A stretch of 64,000 nt of DNA from Allochromatium humboldtianum (GTDB lineage Bacteria > Pseudomonadota > Gammaproteobacteria > Chromatiales > Chromatiaceae): positions 46,357 to 110,356 of the forward strand of contig NZ_JABZEO010000013.1 in NCBI RefSeq assembly GCF_013385175.1, in the 5' to 3' direction. The translations under genes were made by a program, and so were the position numbers. Below, in pieces: positions 52,970 through 60,880 of the stretch. Numbering within the stretch: position 1 is the stretch's first letter; every line of letters begins with the position of its first letter. The notes under the pieces are model-generated. The model had not been told where the DNA came from. It was given only the letters and a program-made list of their open reading frames with translations, and ran no database searches.

Positions 52970-53932
52970 ATGAACGATCAAGTCATCTCGGCCGGAACCG
53001 GCGGCTGGCTCGCCCTGGGCCTGCTGCTGTTGAGTGTGCTGCCTGGAGCGATGCCACAGGCCGAGGCCGCCATCCAGGGCCGGCTGGGCACCGACAACGC
53101 CGACTGTCTGCGCTGTCATCGCATGGAGACGCTTGGCTATCGCGACCCGCGCACAGGCGACTTGGTCGATCTGCACGTCGATGGCCGACAATTCGGACAC
53201 TCGGCTCATGGCGAACTCCAGTGCATCGACTGCCACGAGGGAGACTTCGGCCAGTATCCGCATCCGGAGTCGGTGCTCGGGCAACAGCTCGACTGCGTCG
53301 GCTGTCATCAGGAACTGCACAAGGCGGACAAACGCGCCTACACCTTCAAGACCATCGAACAGGAATTCGCCCTCAGCATCCATGCCGTCTCGGACTCACC
53401 CAAGGCAGAGGGCTTCGATTGCCATCGCTGTCACGACCCGCATGCGTTCCGTAACTCCGAGGTCGGCCAGCCGATCGCCGAGATCGTGCGTGCGGGCAAT
53501 CAGCTCTGTCTGTCCTGTCACAAGAAGATCCGCGACCCGCACAGCACCGCCCATCTCTGGCTGCCGAAACGCGACAAACACTGGCAGTCGGTGCGCTGTC
53601 TCGACTGCCATACGCCCCTGACCGATCCGGGTCAGCCGGTCTCGCATCAGATTCTAGCCGCCAAAGACAGCAACTTCGACTGCGTCAGTTGTCACTCCAA
53701 GGAGGCGCGTCTGCTCGGACGGCTCTATCAGTACCGTTCCGAGACCGATCTGGCCGGCGGCGGCTGGCTGTCGAAGGCGGTCTTCAATGAAGCCTATGTC
53801 GTCGGCATGAGCCGCAGTCCGCTGCTCGACGCGCTGGGTCTGGGTGTGATCGGTCTGACCCTGCTGGTGCTGATCGCGCACGGCTGGGGCCGCTATCGCG
53901 CCTATCGACGTCTACGGGAGGATCGGTCATGA
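52970..53932 (+). CDS. Heptaheme c-type cytochrome with C-terminal membrane anchor
   Basis: A 320-residue periplasmic multiheme cytochrome. A signal peptide covers residues 1-34 (LALGLLLLSVLPGAMPQAEAA). Seven CxxCH motifs lie at Cys46, 85, 109, 151, 180, 210 and 238 (CLRCH, CIDCH, CVGCH, CHRCH, CLSCH, CLDCH, CVSCH), and a single membrane helix at about 284-303 is followed by a basic tail. This build resembles the multiheme subunits of bacterial quinol-cytochrome (Cbc-like) complexes. The stop overlaps the cytochrome b start (ATGA). The start at 52970 follows GGGAG (52954-52958); upstream frame sequence is not conserved. Confidence 0.88.
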   Translation: MNDQVISAGTGGWLALGLLLLSVLPGAMPQAEAAIQGRLGTDNADCLRCHRMETLGYRDPRTGDLVDLHVDGRQFGHSAHGELQCIDCHEGDFGQYPHPESVLGQQLDCVGCHQELHKADKRAYTFKTIEQEFALSIHAVSDSPKAEGFDCHRCHDPHAFRNSEVGQPIAEIVRAGNQLCLSCHKKIRDPHSTAHLWLPKRDKHWQSVRCLDCHTPLTDPGQPVSHQILAAKDSNFDCVSCHSKEARLLGRLYQYRSETDLAGGGWLSKAVFNEAYVVGMSRSPLLDALGLGVIGLTLLVLIAHGWGRYRAYRRLREDRS

Positions 53933-54576
53933 GCGCACTCTATCTCTATCCGCGCTGGCTGCGCGCCTGGCACTGGATCAATGCGCTGCTGTTCCTGGTG
54001 CTGATGTACACCGGCGCCAGCATGCACTTCGGCGAGGGCGGCTGGCTGATGCCGTTCGATCTGGCGGTCACGGTCCACAACACGGCGGGCATCCTGCTGA
54101 CGCTCGGCTGGATCGGCTTCGTGGTGGGCAATCTGACCACCGAGAACGGGCGGCACTACCGGATACACTTGTCGGGCTTCGTCGACCGCCTGATCGTCCA
54201 GGGGCGCTATTACGCCCAGGGCATCTTCCGCAACGAACCGCATCCCTTCCATGTCAGCGTCGGGATGAAGTTCAACACCCTGCAACAGCTCAGCTATCTG
54301 GGCGTGATGTTCGGCCTGATGCCGCTCTTGATCCTGAGCGGCTGGGCGTTCCTGTTCTCGGTCTCGCTGCCCGAGACCCTGCTCGGTCTGCCGAGCGTCT
54401 GGCTGGTGGCCATGGCGCATCTGACGCTGGCCTATCTGCTGGTGCTGTTCCTGCTCGTGCACATGTACATCATCACCACCGGCGAGACCGTCACGACCAA
54501 TCTGCGCGCCATGATCACCGGCTGGCATCGCGAGGACGATCCCAGTTCCGGCCAGACCGAGGAGGCGAAATCATGA
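53929..54576 (+). CDS. Membrane cytochrome b (Ni-hydrogenase/thiosulfate reductase cytochrome b type)
   Basis: A 215-residue integral membrane di-heme cytochrome b of the b561/Ni_hydr_CYTB family with four to five helices. Candidate heme ligands are His in RAWHWINALLFLVLMYTG and TVHNTAGILL on early helices, and MAHLTLAYLLVLFLLVHMYII near the end. It should exchange electrons between the quinone pool and the heptaheme cytochrome encoded just before it. It overlaps both neighbours by four bases (ATGA at each junction), so the stoichiometry is probably controlled by translational coupling. Confidence 0.88.
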   Translation: MSALYLYPRWLRAWHWINALLFLVLMYTGASMHFGEGGWLMPFDLAVTVHNTAGILLTLGWIGFVVGNLTTENGRHYRIHLSGFVDRLIVQGRYYAQGIFRNEPHPFHVSVGMKFNTLQQLSYLGVMFGLMPLLILSGWAFLFSVSLPETLLGLPSVWLVAMAHLTLAYLLVLFLLVHMYIITTGETVTTNLRAMITGWHREDDPSSGQTEEAKS

Positions 54577-56771
54577 ACCCCATCGCCACACTGCTCGACC
54601 CCAGGACCAAACGCCGTCTGACCATCGGCGCCGGCGTGCTTGTCGTCCTGGCGCTGGCCTATCGCTTCCTCTATCCGGTGGTCTTCAATGCCTATGTCGG
54701 CAAGACCAACGCGCCCCTGACCTATGAAAGCAGCCAGACGCTCACCGAAGCCGAATTCGAGGCACTGGCCCAGTCGCTGAGCGAGGAAGCACGCCGGCTC
54801 AAGGCCGAATCGGTCGTCGCTGAAGATCAAGACCCCTTCGCGCGTCAGGTCAAGGTCGAGATGCTGATGAACACCGAGTCGTTCATCCGCGACACCCAGC
54901 CGAGCCACATCAAGTATTTCCGCGAAGCCGGCATCCGTCAGTACGAAGGCCCCAAGACCTGTCTGACCTGTCACGCCACCATCGAGGTCGATCATCCGGA
55001 CGGCACCCGCTCGACGGTCGACACCCTCGACGATCTCGTCAACTCGGTGCATTTCAAGTTCCAGAGCAGCGCCGGCGGGTTTTCGACCTATGGCTATGAC
55101 GGGCGTCAGGTGAACGCCGGTCCGCACAAGATCCCGGTCGGCAAGATCGACCGCGCCTGCGGCATTCCGGGCAGCTTCACCTGGACCGGCTGGGCGGCGC
55201 TGGTCGCGAGCCGTCCCGAGCATGTCGAGGAAGGCGAGGTGGTGCTGCGCAGCGAGGGCTGCGGTCAGTGTCACATCGGCGGCAACTATCAGCCGGCGAC
55301 CGAGAAGATGATGCCGGTCGGCGATGTACCGAGCATGGCCAAGGAGGGCATCGACTGTCTGATCTGTCATGCACGCGACTACGACATGAACCAGCGCGTC
55401 GTCATCCGCGACGAGTACGGGTTGCGCTGGGATCAGGACCGCAGTCTGCGCGCGGCGCTCACCGTCGGCCCGATCAGTTCCGAGACCTGTCTGCGCTGTC
55501 ATCAGCACAACATGGGCGGCGATGTCTACGAGCACAATGCCGCCGCGCAGGCGCTCGGCTACAAGCACCAGCGCCTGCTGCATCGCGGGGCCAAGCGCGG
55601 CAATCCCTTCAGTCCCGAGGACGACGCCCACGCCGCCGCCGGCATCCAGTGCACCGACTGCCATCGTCCCGAGGGACACAAGATTCCGCGCGGGCGTATG
55701 GGCGTGGATCTGGTCGCCAACGATCTGCCCGACAAGGAGGTCTCGTGCGAGACCTGTCACACGCAAGCGCCCCACAACAACTCCAGGGACAAGGCGCTGC
55801 TCAACGGCCATATCGCGCGGCTCGCCTGCGAGACCTGTCATATCCCGCGCCTGGAAGACAACAACGTGGTGCTGCGCGACTGGGTCCATCCGACCTGGGA
55901 CGCGGAAGAGGGGATCTGGGAGCCGACCGACGTCTATCGTTCGGGCGAACCGGGCAAGGGGTTCACCTATCTCTGGTTCAACGGCAACGGCACCTTCCTG
56001 GCCAATGCGCTGGGCAACAATCCGAACGGCGCCGACACCTATGATCCGCTGATGCAGCAGATCGCGCGGATCGACGATCCCGAGATCATCGCCGCCGTGC
56101 GCGCCAAGGCGATCGAACTCAAGGCGCAGTATCCCGACATCGATGTCGAGCGCTATGTCCAAATGGCGACCGACCCGTTGTCGCAGCTCTCGCCCGAGAT
56201 GCTCGAACGGCGCCGTGCCATGATCCAGGCCAACCTGCGCGCGGCCATGAACGATGGGGAGAGCCGGATCTATCCGTTCAAGCTCTTCAACGCCATGATG
56301 TACGAGGACATGTCCAACCAGGGACCGTTCGGGGCCATGATCCTGCCGTTCGACTACACCACCTACTATGAGACGGGCGACACCCAGGCCGCCGTCAAGC
56401 GTGCCATCCAGGATCCGATCGTCCAACGCATGTATCAGGAGCCGTTCAAGCTCTACATGATGGACGAGTTCATGGCCTATTTCGGCGTCAGCGGCGGCTG
56501 GAAGACGATCTATCCGCTCGTCGACGGTCAGCTCGTCAACGTCGAACCGCACTGGATGCGCCAGATGGGCACGCTCATGGTCAACCACGGTATCCAGCGC
56601 CAGGGGCACGACTGCGCCGACTGTCACGCGCCCAACGGCCTCATGGACTTCGAGCTGCTCGGCTATACGCCGGAGCGGATCGCCGAACTCCAGGATCCGG
56701 AGCTGCTCAGGCAGCCGCCGGTAAACGAGACGATGGCAAACGCCGAGACACCGGCCCCGTCCGTGCCATGA
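54573..56771 (+). CDS. Membrane-anchored octaheme c-type cytochrome, OTR (octaheme tetrathionate reductase) family-like
   Basis: A 732-residue protein with an uncleaved N-terminal helix (about 16-38) and a large periplasmic domain. Eight CxxCH motifs lie at Cys130, 230, 262, 306, 360, 392, 419 and 681. The segments NSVHFKFQS, GKIDRACGIPG, CGQCHIGGNY and IDCLICHARDYDM follow the order found in octaheme tetrathionate reductase-family proteins, which can reduce tetrathionate, nitrite or hydroxylamine in vitro. It is far longer than Shewanella OTR (about 430); the extra 260 residues lie between the seventh and eighth motif (420-680). The true substrate is unknown. It overlaps both neighbours by four bases. 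Confidence 0.8.
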   Translation: MNPIATLLDPRTKRRLTIGAGVLVVLALAYRFLYPVVFNAYVGKTNAPLTYESSQTLTEAEFEALAQSLSEEARRLKAESVVAEDQDPFARQVKVEMLMNTESFIRDTQPSHIKYFREAGIRQYEGPKTCLTCHATIEVDHPDGTRSTVDTLDDLVNSVHFKFQSSAGGFSTYGYDGRQVNAGPHKIPVGKIDRACGIPGSFTWTGWAALVASRPEHVEEGEVVLRSEGCGQCHIGGNYQPATEKMMPVGDVPSMAKEGIDCLICHARDYDMNQRVVIRDEYGLRWDQDRSLRAALTVGPISSETCLRCHQHNMGGDVYEHNAAAQALGYKHQRLLHRGAKRGNPFSPEDDAHAAAGIQCTDCHRPEGHKIPRGRMGVDLVANDLPDKEVSCETCHTQAPHNNSRDKALLNGHIARLACETCHIPRLEDNNVVLRDWVHPTWDAEEGIWEPTDVYRSGEPGKGFTYLWFNGNGTFLANALGNNPNGADTYDPLMQQIARIDDPEIIAAVRAKAIELKAQYPDIDVERYVQMATDPLSQLSPEMLERRRAMIQANLRAAMNDGESRIYPFKLFNAMMYEDMSNQGPFGAMILPFDYTTYYETGDTQAAVKRAIQDPIVQRMYQEPFKLYMMDEFMAYFGVSGGWKTIYPLVDGQLVNVEPHWMRQMGTLMVNHGIQRQGHDCADCHAPNGLMDFELLGYTPERIAELQDPELLRQPPVNETMANAETPAPSVP

Positions 56772-57607
56772 TCCGGAATCTGACCATCACGCAACTGGCG
56801 GAAAACGCGGCCAGCTCACCTGGGTTGCTCGGTGAGCATGGTGCGTCCTTCTTCATCGAGGCCGATGAGCATTGTCTGCTGCTCGACACCGGGCAGGGAC
56901 TGACGCTGCGGCACAATGCCGCACGGCTCGGGATCGCGCTCGAACGGGTGACGGCGGTCGCGCTCAGTCATGGCCACTACGACCACACCGGCGGGCTGGA
57001 GACGGTGATCGCGTGCACCGGCGGCGCGATCGATCTCTATCTGCATCCCGAGGCGCTGGCGCCCAAGTTCAACCGCGATGGCCGCTCAATCGGTTCGCCG
57101 ATCACGGATCTGGAGGCGTTGCGGCCACGCGTGCGGCGGCTCATCGCCGATACTGGGCCGGTCGAGATCTGGCCCGGCATCCGACTCAGCGGTGAGATTC
57201 CGCGCCCTCACCCCATCGAGGACACGGGCGGCCCCTTCTATCGCGACGCCGCGCGCGCCGAGATCGACGATCTGCCCGACGATCAGGCGCTCATCATCGA
57301 CACCCCAGCGGGGCTGGTGGTAGTGCTCGGCTGCGGTCATTCCGGGCTGATCAACACGCTCGATCATGTCCGCACGCTCGCGCCCGGACGCCCGATCCAT
57401 GCGGTTCTGGGCGGAACCCATCTGCTGCGCGCCGGCACCGAGCGCCTGGACTTCACTGTCCGCGCGCTCGCCGGATTCGGGATCGACTATCTGGCCCCCA
57501 ACCACTGCACCGGACTGGCGGCCACCTGCCTGCTGCGCCGGAGCTTCCCGGATCAGTTCCACGAGTCCCCCACAGGCACCGTGCATCGATTCGGAGCGGC
57601 CGCCTGA
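56768..57607 (+). CDS. Metallo-beta-lactamase-fold hydrolase (dihydropterin/RFAP-synthase-like)
   Basis: A 279-residue cytoplasmic MBL-fold protein. The metal motif is SHGHYDHTGGL (His68, His70, Asp72, His73), the third histidine is in GCGHSGLIN, and the last in PNHCTGLAA. The HCTG ending and N-terminal TQLAENAASSPGLLGEHGASFFIE match the group annotated as 7,8-dihydropterin-6-methyl-4-(beta-D-ribofuranosyl)-aminobenzene-5'-phosphate synthase, whose bacterial roles are mostly unknown. It has no signal peptide. Its ATG overlaps the stop of the octaheme gene (ATGA), so it belongs to the multiheme operon. It is followed at once by a GGDEF remnant. Confidence 0.82.
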   Translation: MIRNLTITQLAENAASSPGLLGEHGASFFIEADEHCLLLDTGQGLTLRHNAARLGIALERVTAVALSHGHYDHTGGLETVIACTGGAIDLYLHPEALAPKFNRDGRSIGSPITDLEALRPRVRRLIADTGPVEIWPGIRLSGEIPRPHPIEDTGGPFYRDAARAEIDDLPDDQALIIDTPAGLVVVLGCGHSGLINTLDHVRTLAPGRPIHAVLGGTHLLRAGTERLDFTVRALAGFGIDYLAPNHCTGLAATCLLRRSFPDQFHESPTGTVHRFGAAA

Positions 57608-57901
57608 TCGTTTCGAACTGACGCCGGGCATCTGACCGAAGCCTTTCGTCATACCGATACCGTCTGCCGCTATGGCGGTGAGGAATTCGTGATCGCACTG
57701 CCGGGCGCGCCGAGACTCTGCGCTCACGGGTGGCGGCGCTCGATCTCCGGCACGAGGGCCGCGCACTCGGCTCGATCAGTCTATCGGTCGGTATCGCCAG
57801 TTGGCCGGAGATGATCGAGGATCCGAGCGAGCTGCTGACCCGCGCCGACCGGGCGCTCTATCGTGCCAAGCAGGCGGGGCGCAATCGGGCCAAACGGTCA
57901 G
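57608..57901 (+). pseudogene. Remnant of a GGDEF (diguanylate cyclase) gene
   Basis: Frame 2 from about 57623 encodes a GGDEF fragment: GHLTEAFRHTDTVCRYGGEEFVIALPGA, with the GGEEF motif at 57674-57688. Near 57703-57709 the reading moves to frame 1, which gives the end of the domain (RVAALDLRHEGRALG, ISLSVGIASWP, LLTRADRALYRAKQAGRNRAKR). The N-terminal half of the domain is absent, and a deletion or frameshift separates the two parts. It lies between the MBL gene and the convergent E1 beta gene. The long open frame 57730-59382 is not a gene; it is this remnant plus antisense of the E1 genes. Confidence 0.8.
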
Positions 57902-58875
57902 AGCAATTCCTTGATCGCCGCGATCACCTGCCCGGCATCCGGGATGTAGAACCGCTCCAGCGGGGGGCTTGCGGGAACGGGGATATCCGGTCCGGTGACG
58001 CGACGCAACGGTGCCTTGAGTGCATCGAAGGCCTGTTCCATGACCAGGGCCGCGATCTCTCCACCGAAGCCCCCAGTGCGATTGGCCTCGTGCAGGACGA
58101 CGAGACGCCCGGTCTTGCGTACCGAACTCAGGATGGTTTCGGTGTCCAGCGGGGTCAGAGTGCGCAGGTCGACGACTTCGACGTCGACGCCCTCGCGGGC
58201 CAGTTGGTCGGCCGCCTGCATGGCGACGCCGAGCATCTTGGACCAGGTGACGAGGGTGACGTCTGTGCCTGGACGCTTGATGTCGGCCTTGCCGATGGGG
58301 ATGCTGTAGTCTCCTTCCGGCACCTCGGCCGGCGCGAAGTAGAGTCCCATGTCCTCGATGAAGACGACTGGGTTGTCGTCGCGAATGGCGGACTTGAGCA
58401 GGCCCTTGGCGTCGGCCGGCGTGGCCGGCATCACCACCTTGAGTCCAGGGCAGTGCGCGACCCAGGCCTCCAGGTTGTGCGAGTGCTGACAGCCCGCCCC
58501 GAAGCCGGCCCCGCTCTTGATGCGCACCACGAGCGGGAAACTGGTCTTGCCGCCAGAGAGATAGCGCAGCTTGGCCGCGTGGTTGACGATCATGTCCGAG
58601 GCCAGGGTGAAGAAGGGGTTGAACATCACCTCCACCACTGGACGCAGCCCACCTGCGGCAGCACCGACCGCGAGTCCGGCGATGGCGGCTTCCGAGACCG
58701 GGGTGTCCTTCACGCGCTCGGGACCGAACGCCTCCAGCAGGCCGTAGGTCGGCATCATGGGGCTGTCGTGGATGCCGACTCCGATCCCTTCGCCGGCCAG
58801 AAAGATGCGCGAATCGCGCTGCATCTCCTCGCGCAGCGCCTGATTGACCGCCTGACCCATTCCAAGCATTTGCAT
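57898..58875 (-). CDS. TPP-dependent dehydrogenase E1 component, beta subunit
   Basis: A 325-residue transketolase-like E1 beta (PdhB/AcoB class). The N terminus MGQAVNQALREEMQRDSRIFLAGEGIGV is typical (GEGIG binds the TPP pyrimidine). Other conserved parts are DTPVSEAAIAGLAVGAAAGGLRPVVEVMF, SGAGFGAGCQHSHNLEAW (the H-S-x-x-x-E motif), MPATPADAKGLLKSAIRDDNPVVFIED and VVDLRTLTPLDTETI. It pairs with the alpha subunit encoded 13 bases upstream. ATG 58875 lies seven bases after AGGAG; the frame also has ATG at 58881. No E2 or E3 gene follows, so the acceptor and substrate (pyruvate, acetoin or branched-chain acids) are unknown. Confidence 0.88.
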   Translation of the reverse strand: MQMLGMGQAVNQALREEMQRDSRIFLAGEGIGVGIHDSPMMPTYGLLEAFGPERVKDTPVSEAAIAGLAVGAAAGGLRPVVEVMFNPFFTLASDMIVNHAAKLRYLSGGKTSFPLVVRIKSGAGFGAGCQHSHNLEAWVAHCPGLKVVMPATPADAKGLLKSAIRDDNPVVFIEDMGLYFAPAEVPEGDYSIPIGKADIKRPGTDVTLVTWSKMLGVAMQAADQLAREGVDVEVVDLRTLTPLDTETILSSVRKTGRLVVLHEANRTGGFGGEIAALVMEQAFDALKAPLRRVTGPDIPVPASPPLERFYIPDAGQVIAAIKELL

Positions 58876-58888
58876 CGTCATACTCCTA

Positions 58889-59854
58889 TCACTCCGCCCA
58901 GACATCATCGAGCGCCTCTTCCGGCTCGGGCCAGGGGCTCTCTTCGGCAAAACGCACCGCCTCGGTCACGATTGCGGCCGCGCTCGCGCGCAGATCCTCT
59001 AGCTCAGCGTCGGACAGTTCGCCCGATGCTTGCAGGAATCCGCTCAGTCGCGCGATGGGGCAGCGCTCCTTCCAGGCGGCGATCTCCTCGGCCGGCTGGT
59101 AGTGCTGCGGGTCGGTCTCGCCATGTCCGCGCCAGCGATAGGTCATGCACTCGATCAGCGTGGGGCCATCACCCGCCAGGGCACGCTCGCGGGCGCGCCG
59201 GGTCGCCTCCAGCACGGACGGTGCGTCGTTGCCGTCGACGCACTCGCCCGGCATCCCGTAGGCGTCGGCTCGCGCCGCCAGAGATTCGACCGGGGTGTGC
59301 TCCGCGTAGCTCTGGGCGGCCGCATAGCCGTTGTTCTCGCAGACGAAGATCACCGGCAGACGCCAGAGACCGGCCAGATTGAGCGCCTCGTGGAAGGAGC
59401 CCTCGCTGGTTGCGCCGTCACCGAAGAAGCAGACGGTCACCGCCTCTTGTTTCTGATATTGCTGGGCGAAGCCCAGACCCGTGGCGATGGGAAAGCCGCC
59501 GCCGACGATGGTGGTGGTGCAGAGCGCGTTGACCTCGGGCACCGCCAGATGCAGCGTACCGCTCTTGCCCTTGTTGCAGCCGGTGCGTCGGCCGAAGATC
59601 TCGGCCATCAATGCCTTGGGATCGGCCCCGCGGGCGAGCAGATGGTGATGGCTGCGATGATTGGTGAGGATCACGTCCTCGGGCGACAGCGCGGCGCAGA
59701 CGCCCGCGCCGACCGCCTCCTGGCCCGTGGCCAGGATCATCATGCCGTGAATCTTGCCGGGCTGCCGGCACAGCTCCGTCAAGGTTTCCTCGAATTGCCG
59801 CGCCAAGAGCATGGCGCGCAGCATGTCGAGCTTCGTCTGGGTGGAAATGGACAT
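58889..59854 (-). CDS. TPP-dependent dehydrogenase E1 component, alpha subunit
   Basis: A 321-residue E1 alpha (PdhA/AcoA class). The TPP-Mg motif is FFGDGATSEGSFHEALNLAGLWRLPVIFVCENNGYAAA (GDG to NN spacing normal). Upstream are CRQPGKIHG, LATGQEAVGAGVCAAL, TNHRSHHHLLARGADP and NKGKSGTLHL, close to acetoin and pyruvate dehydrogenase alpha subunits. The C-terminal half has TYRWRGHGETDP, the regulatory/phosphorylation-loop region in other species. It is the first gene of a two-gene operon with E1 beta. The ATG at 59854 was taken; the upstream ATG at 59863 lacks a better ribosome site. Confidence 0.88.
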   Translation of the reverse strand: MSISTQTKLDMLRAMLLARQFEETLTELCRQPGKIHGMMILATGQEAVGAGVCAALSPEDVILTNHRSHHHLLARGADPKALMAEIFGRRTGCNKGKSGTLHLAVPEVNALCTTTIVGGGFPIATGLGFAQQYQKQEAVTVCFFGDGATSEGSFHEALNLAGLWRLPVIFVCENNGYAAAQSYAEHTPVESLAARADAYGMPGECVDGNDAPSVLEATRRARERALAGDGPTLIECMTYRWRGHGETDPQHYQPAEEIAAWKERCPIARLSGFLQASGELSDAELEDLRASAAAIVTEAVRFAEESPWPEPEEALDDVWAE

Positions 59855-60191
59855 GTAGAGCACTCTCTATACGTTTCGTCACGTCCCTGGTGCCGGGAAT
59901 CGGTATCGCCGGCCCCAGGGCGTATGACGAGGATGGAGATCCGGGCTTGAACCCTGGCAACGGCGGCATGCCTGGGAGCTGGCCATGCGGTCTTGAGCCT
60001 GGGGCCGGATTATCCCGACATCACCACTCTGATAAGACAGCATGATTGCCAAAGACTGTTGCGCTGGAGCACCAATCGGAAGCGATGCTGAAGTGTCGGA
60101 AGGGCGTGGGAGTCAAGCCTACCAGGGAGCATCTGACGCCCACAACCGTGTTGGAAGTCAGGCTGCTCCTGGGATGCGCGCAGTAAAAAGA

Positions 60192-60220
60192 TTGACCTAT
60201 TAATTAAAAGGACGTTTAAT
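60192..60220 (+). promoter_or_regulatory. Promoter of the tetR-efflux operon
   Basis: TTGACC (60192-60197), exactly 17 bases, then TTTAAT (60215-60220). The ATG follows only six bases after the -10, so a transcript starting at the usual distance would have almost no leader. No ribosome site is at a normal distance (AGGA lies 14 bases away). Confidence 0.65.
60203..60220. promoter_or_regulatory. Putative TetR operator overlapping the -10 element
   Basis: An inverted repeat ATTAAA-N6-TTTAAT in an AT-rich island of otherwise GC-rich DNA. It covers the -10 and part of the spacer, as expected of an autoregulating TetR repressor. Confidence 0.55.
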
Positions 60221-60226
60221 AATTCC

Positions 60227-60880
60227 ATGACCAAAACGACGACAGGCCCCGGACGCCCCAGACGCCAAGACACGGAAGCGGTGCGCCGGGCGCTGATCGC
60301 GGCGGCGCGGGACCACTTCGCCCAAGGCTCGTTCAAGGGGGTCTCGGTGCGCGAGATCGCGCGCGCGGCCGGGGTCAATCAGGCGATGGTGAGCTACTAC
60401 TTCGGCGACAAGCGGGGGCTCTACGAGGCCATGCTGGAGGAGACCATCGGCCCGCTGATCCGGGTTTTGGAGGAGGCCGAGGCGCGCGGCGAGGTCGCCC
60501 GGCTGGAGGATCTGATCCCCAGACACGCGGCAATGCTCGCGGCCAATCCCTGGCTGCCAAACCTCATCATCCGCGAAGTGCTCTACGGCGAATCCGACTT
60601 CCGCAACCTCTTCATCGAGAAGTTCGCCGCGCGGGTGGCCGGCGCGCTGCGGCGCGCCATCGACGGCGGACGGGACAAGGGCGAGCTGAGGGACGACCTG
60701 GATCCCAAGTTCGGCACATTGATCCTCTTCAGCCTGACCATCTACCCCTTCGTCGCCCGGCCCATCGTCGAGCGCGCCATGGGGATCCCGATCGACGACG
60801 CCTTCGCCGGACGCTGGTCCGAGCAGATCCTGCAGCTCCTGGCCCCACCCAAACCGCCACCGGAGGACGAGGACCCATGA
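60227..60880 (+). CDS. TetR-family regulator (CecR-like)
   Basis: A 217-residue repressor. The N-terminal helix-turn-helix is at about residues 18-65 (RRALIAAARDHFAQGSFKGVSVREIARAAGVNQAMVSYYFGDKRGLYEAML), and the larger ligand-binding domain follows. The C-terminal part resembles the CerR/CecR type (TetR_C with DUF1956-like features). In E. coli CecR (YbiH) controls the ybhGFSR efflux operon, which has the same order as the three genes downstream here. It overlaps the next gene by four bases (ATGA). An ATTAAA-N6-TTTAAT palindrome at its promoter is a probable autoregulatory site. Confidence 0.87.
   Translation: MTKTTTGPGRPRRQDTEAVRRALIAAARDHFAQGSFKGVSVREIARAAGVNQAMVSYYFGDKRGLYEAMLEETIGPLIRVLEEAEARGEVARLEDLIPRHAAMLAANPWLPNLIIREVLYGESDFRNLFIEKFAARVAGALRRAIDGGRDKGELRDDLDPKFGTLILFSLTIYPFVARPIVERAMGIPIDDAFAGRWSEQILQLLAPPKPPPEDEDP

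Larger units (their letters stand above)
59855..60226. other. Divergent intergenic region between E1 alpha and tetR
   Basis: The gap is 372 bases. The right end holds the tetR promoter and operator (60192-60220). I found no recognisable promoter for the E1 operon on the minus strand, no hairpin with a T-run and no convincing reading frame. Confidence 0.55.

Noticed and set aside
55092..55240. MccA-type unusual heme motif (C-x15-17-C-H) in the octaheme protein
   Set aside because: The lone cysteine near residue 196 has no second cysteine before a histidine at the needed distance; all eight hemes use plain CxxCH.
57730..59382. Long plus-strand open frame of 550 codons
   Set aside because: Its first 55 residues are the frame-1 part of the GGDEF remnant, and the rest is antisense to the well-supported E1 beta and E1 alpha genes.
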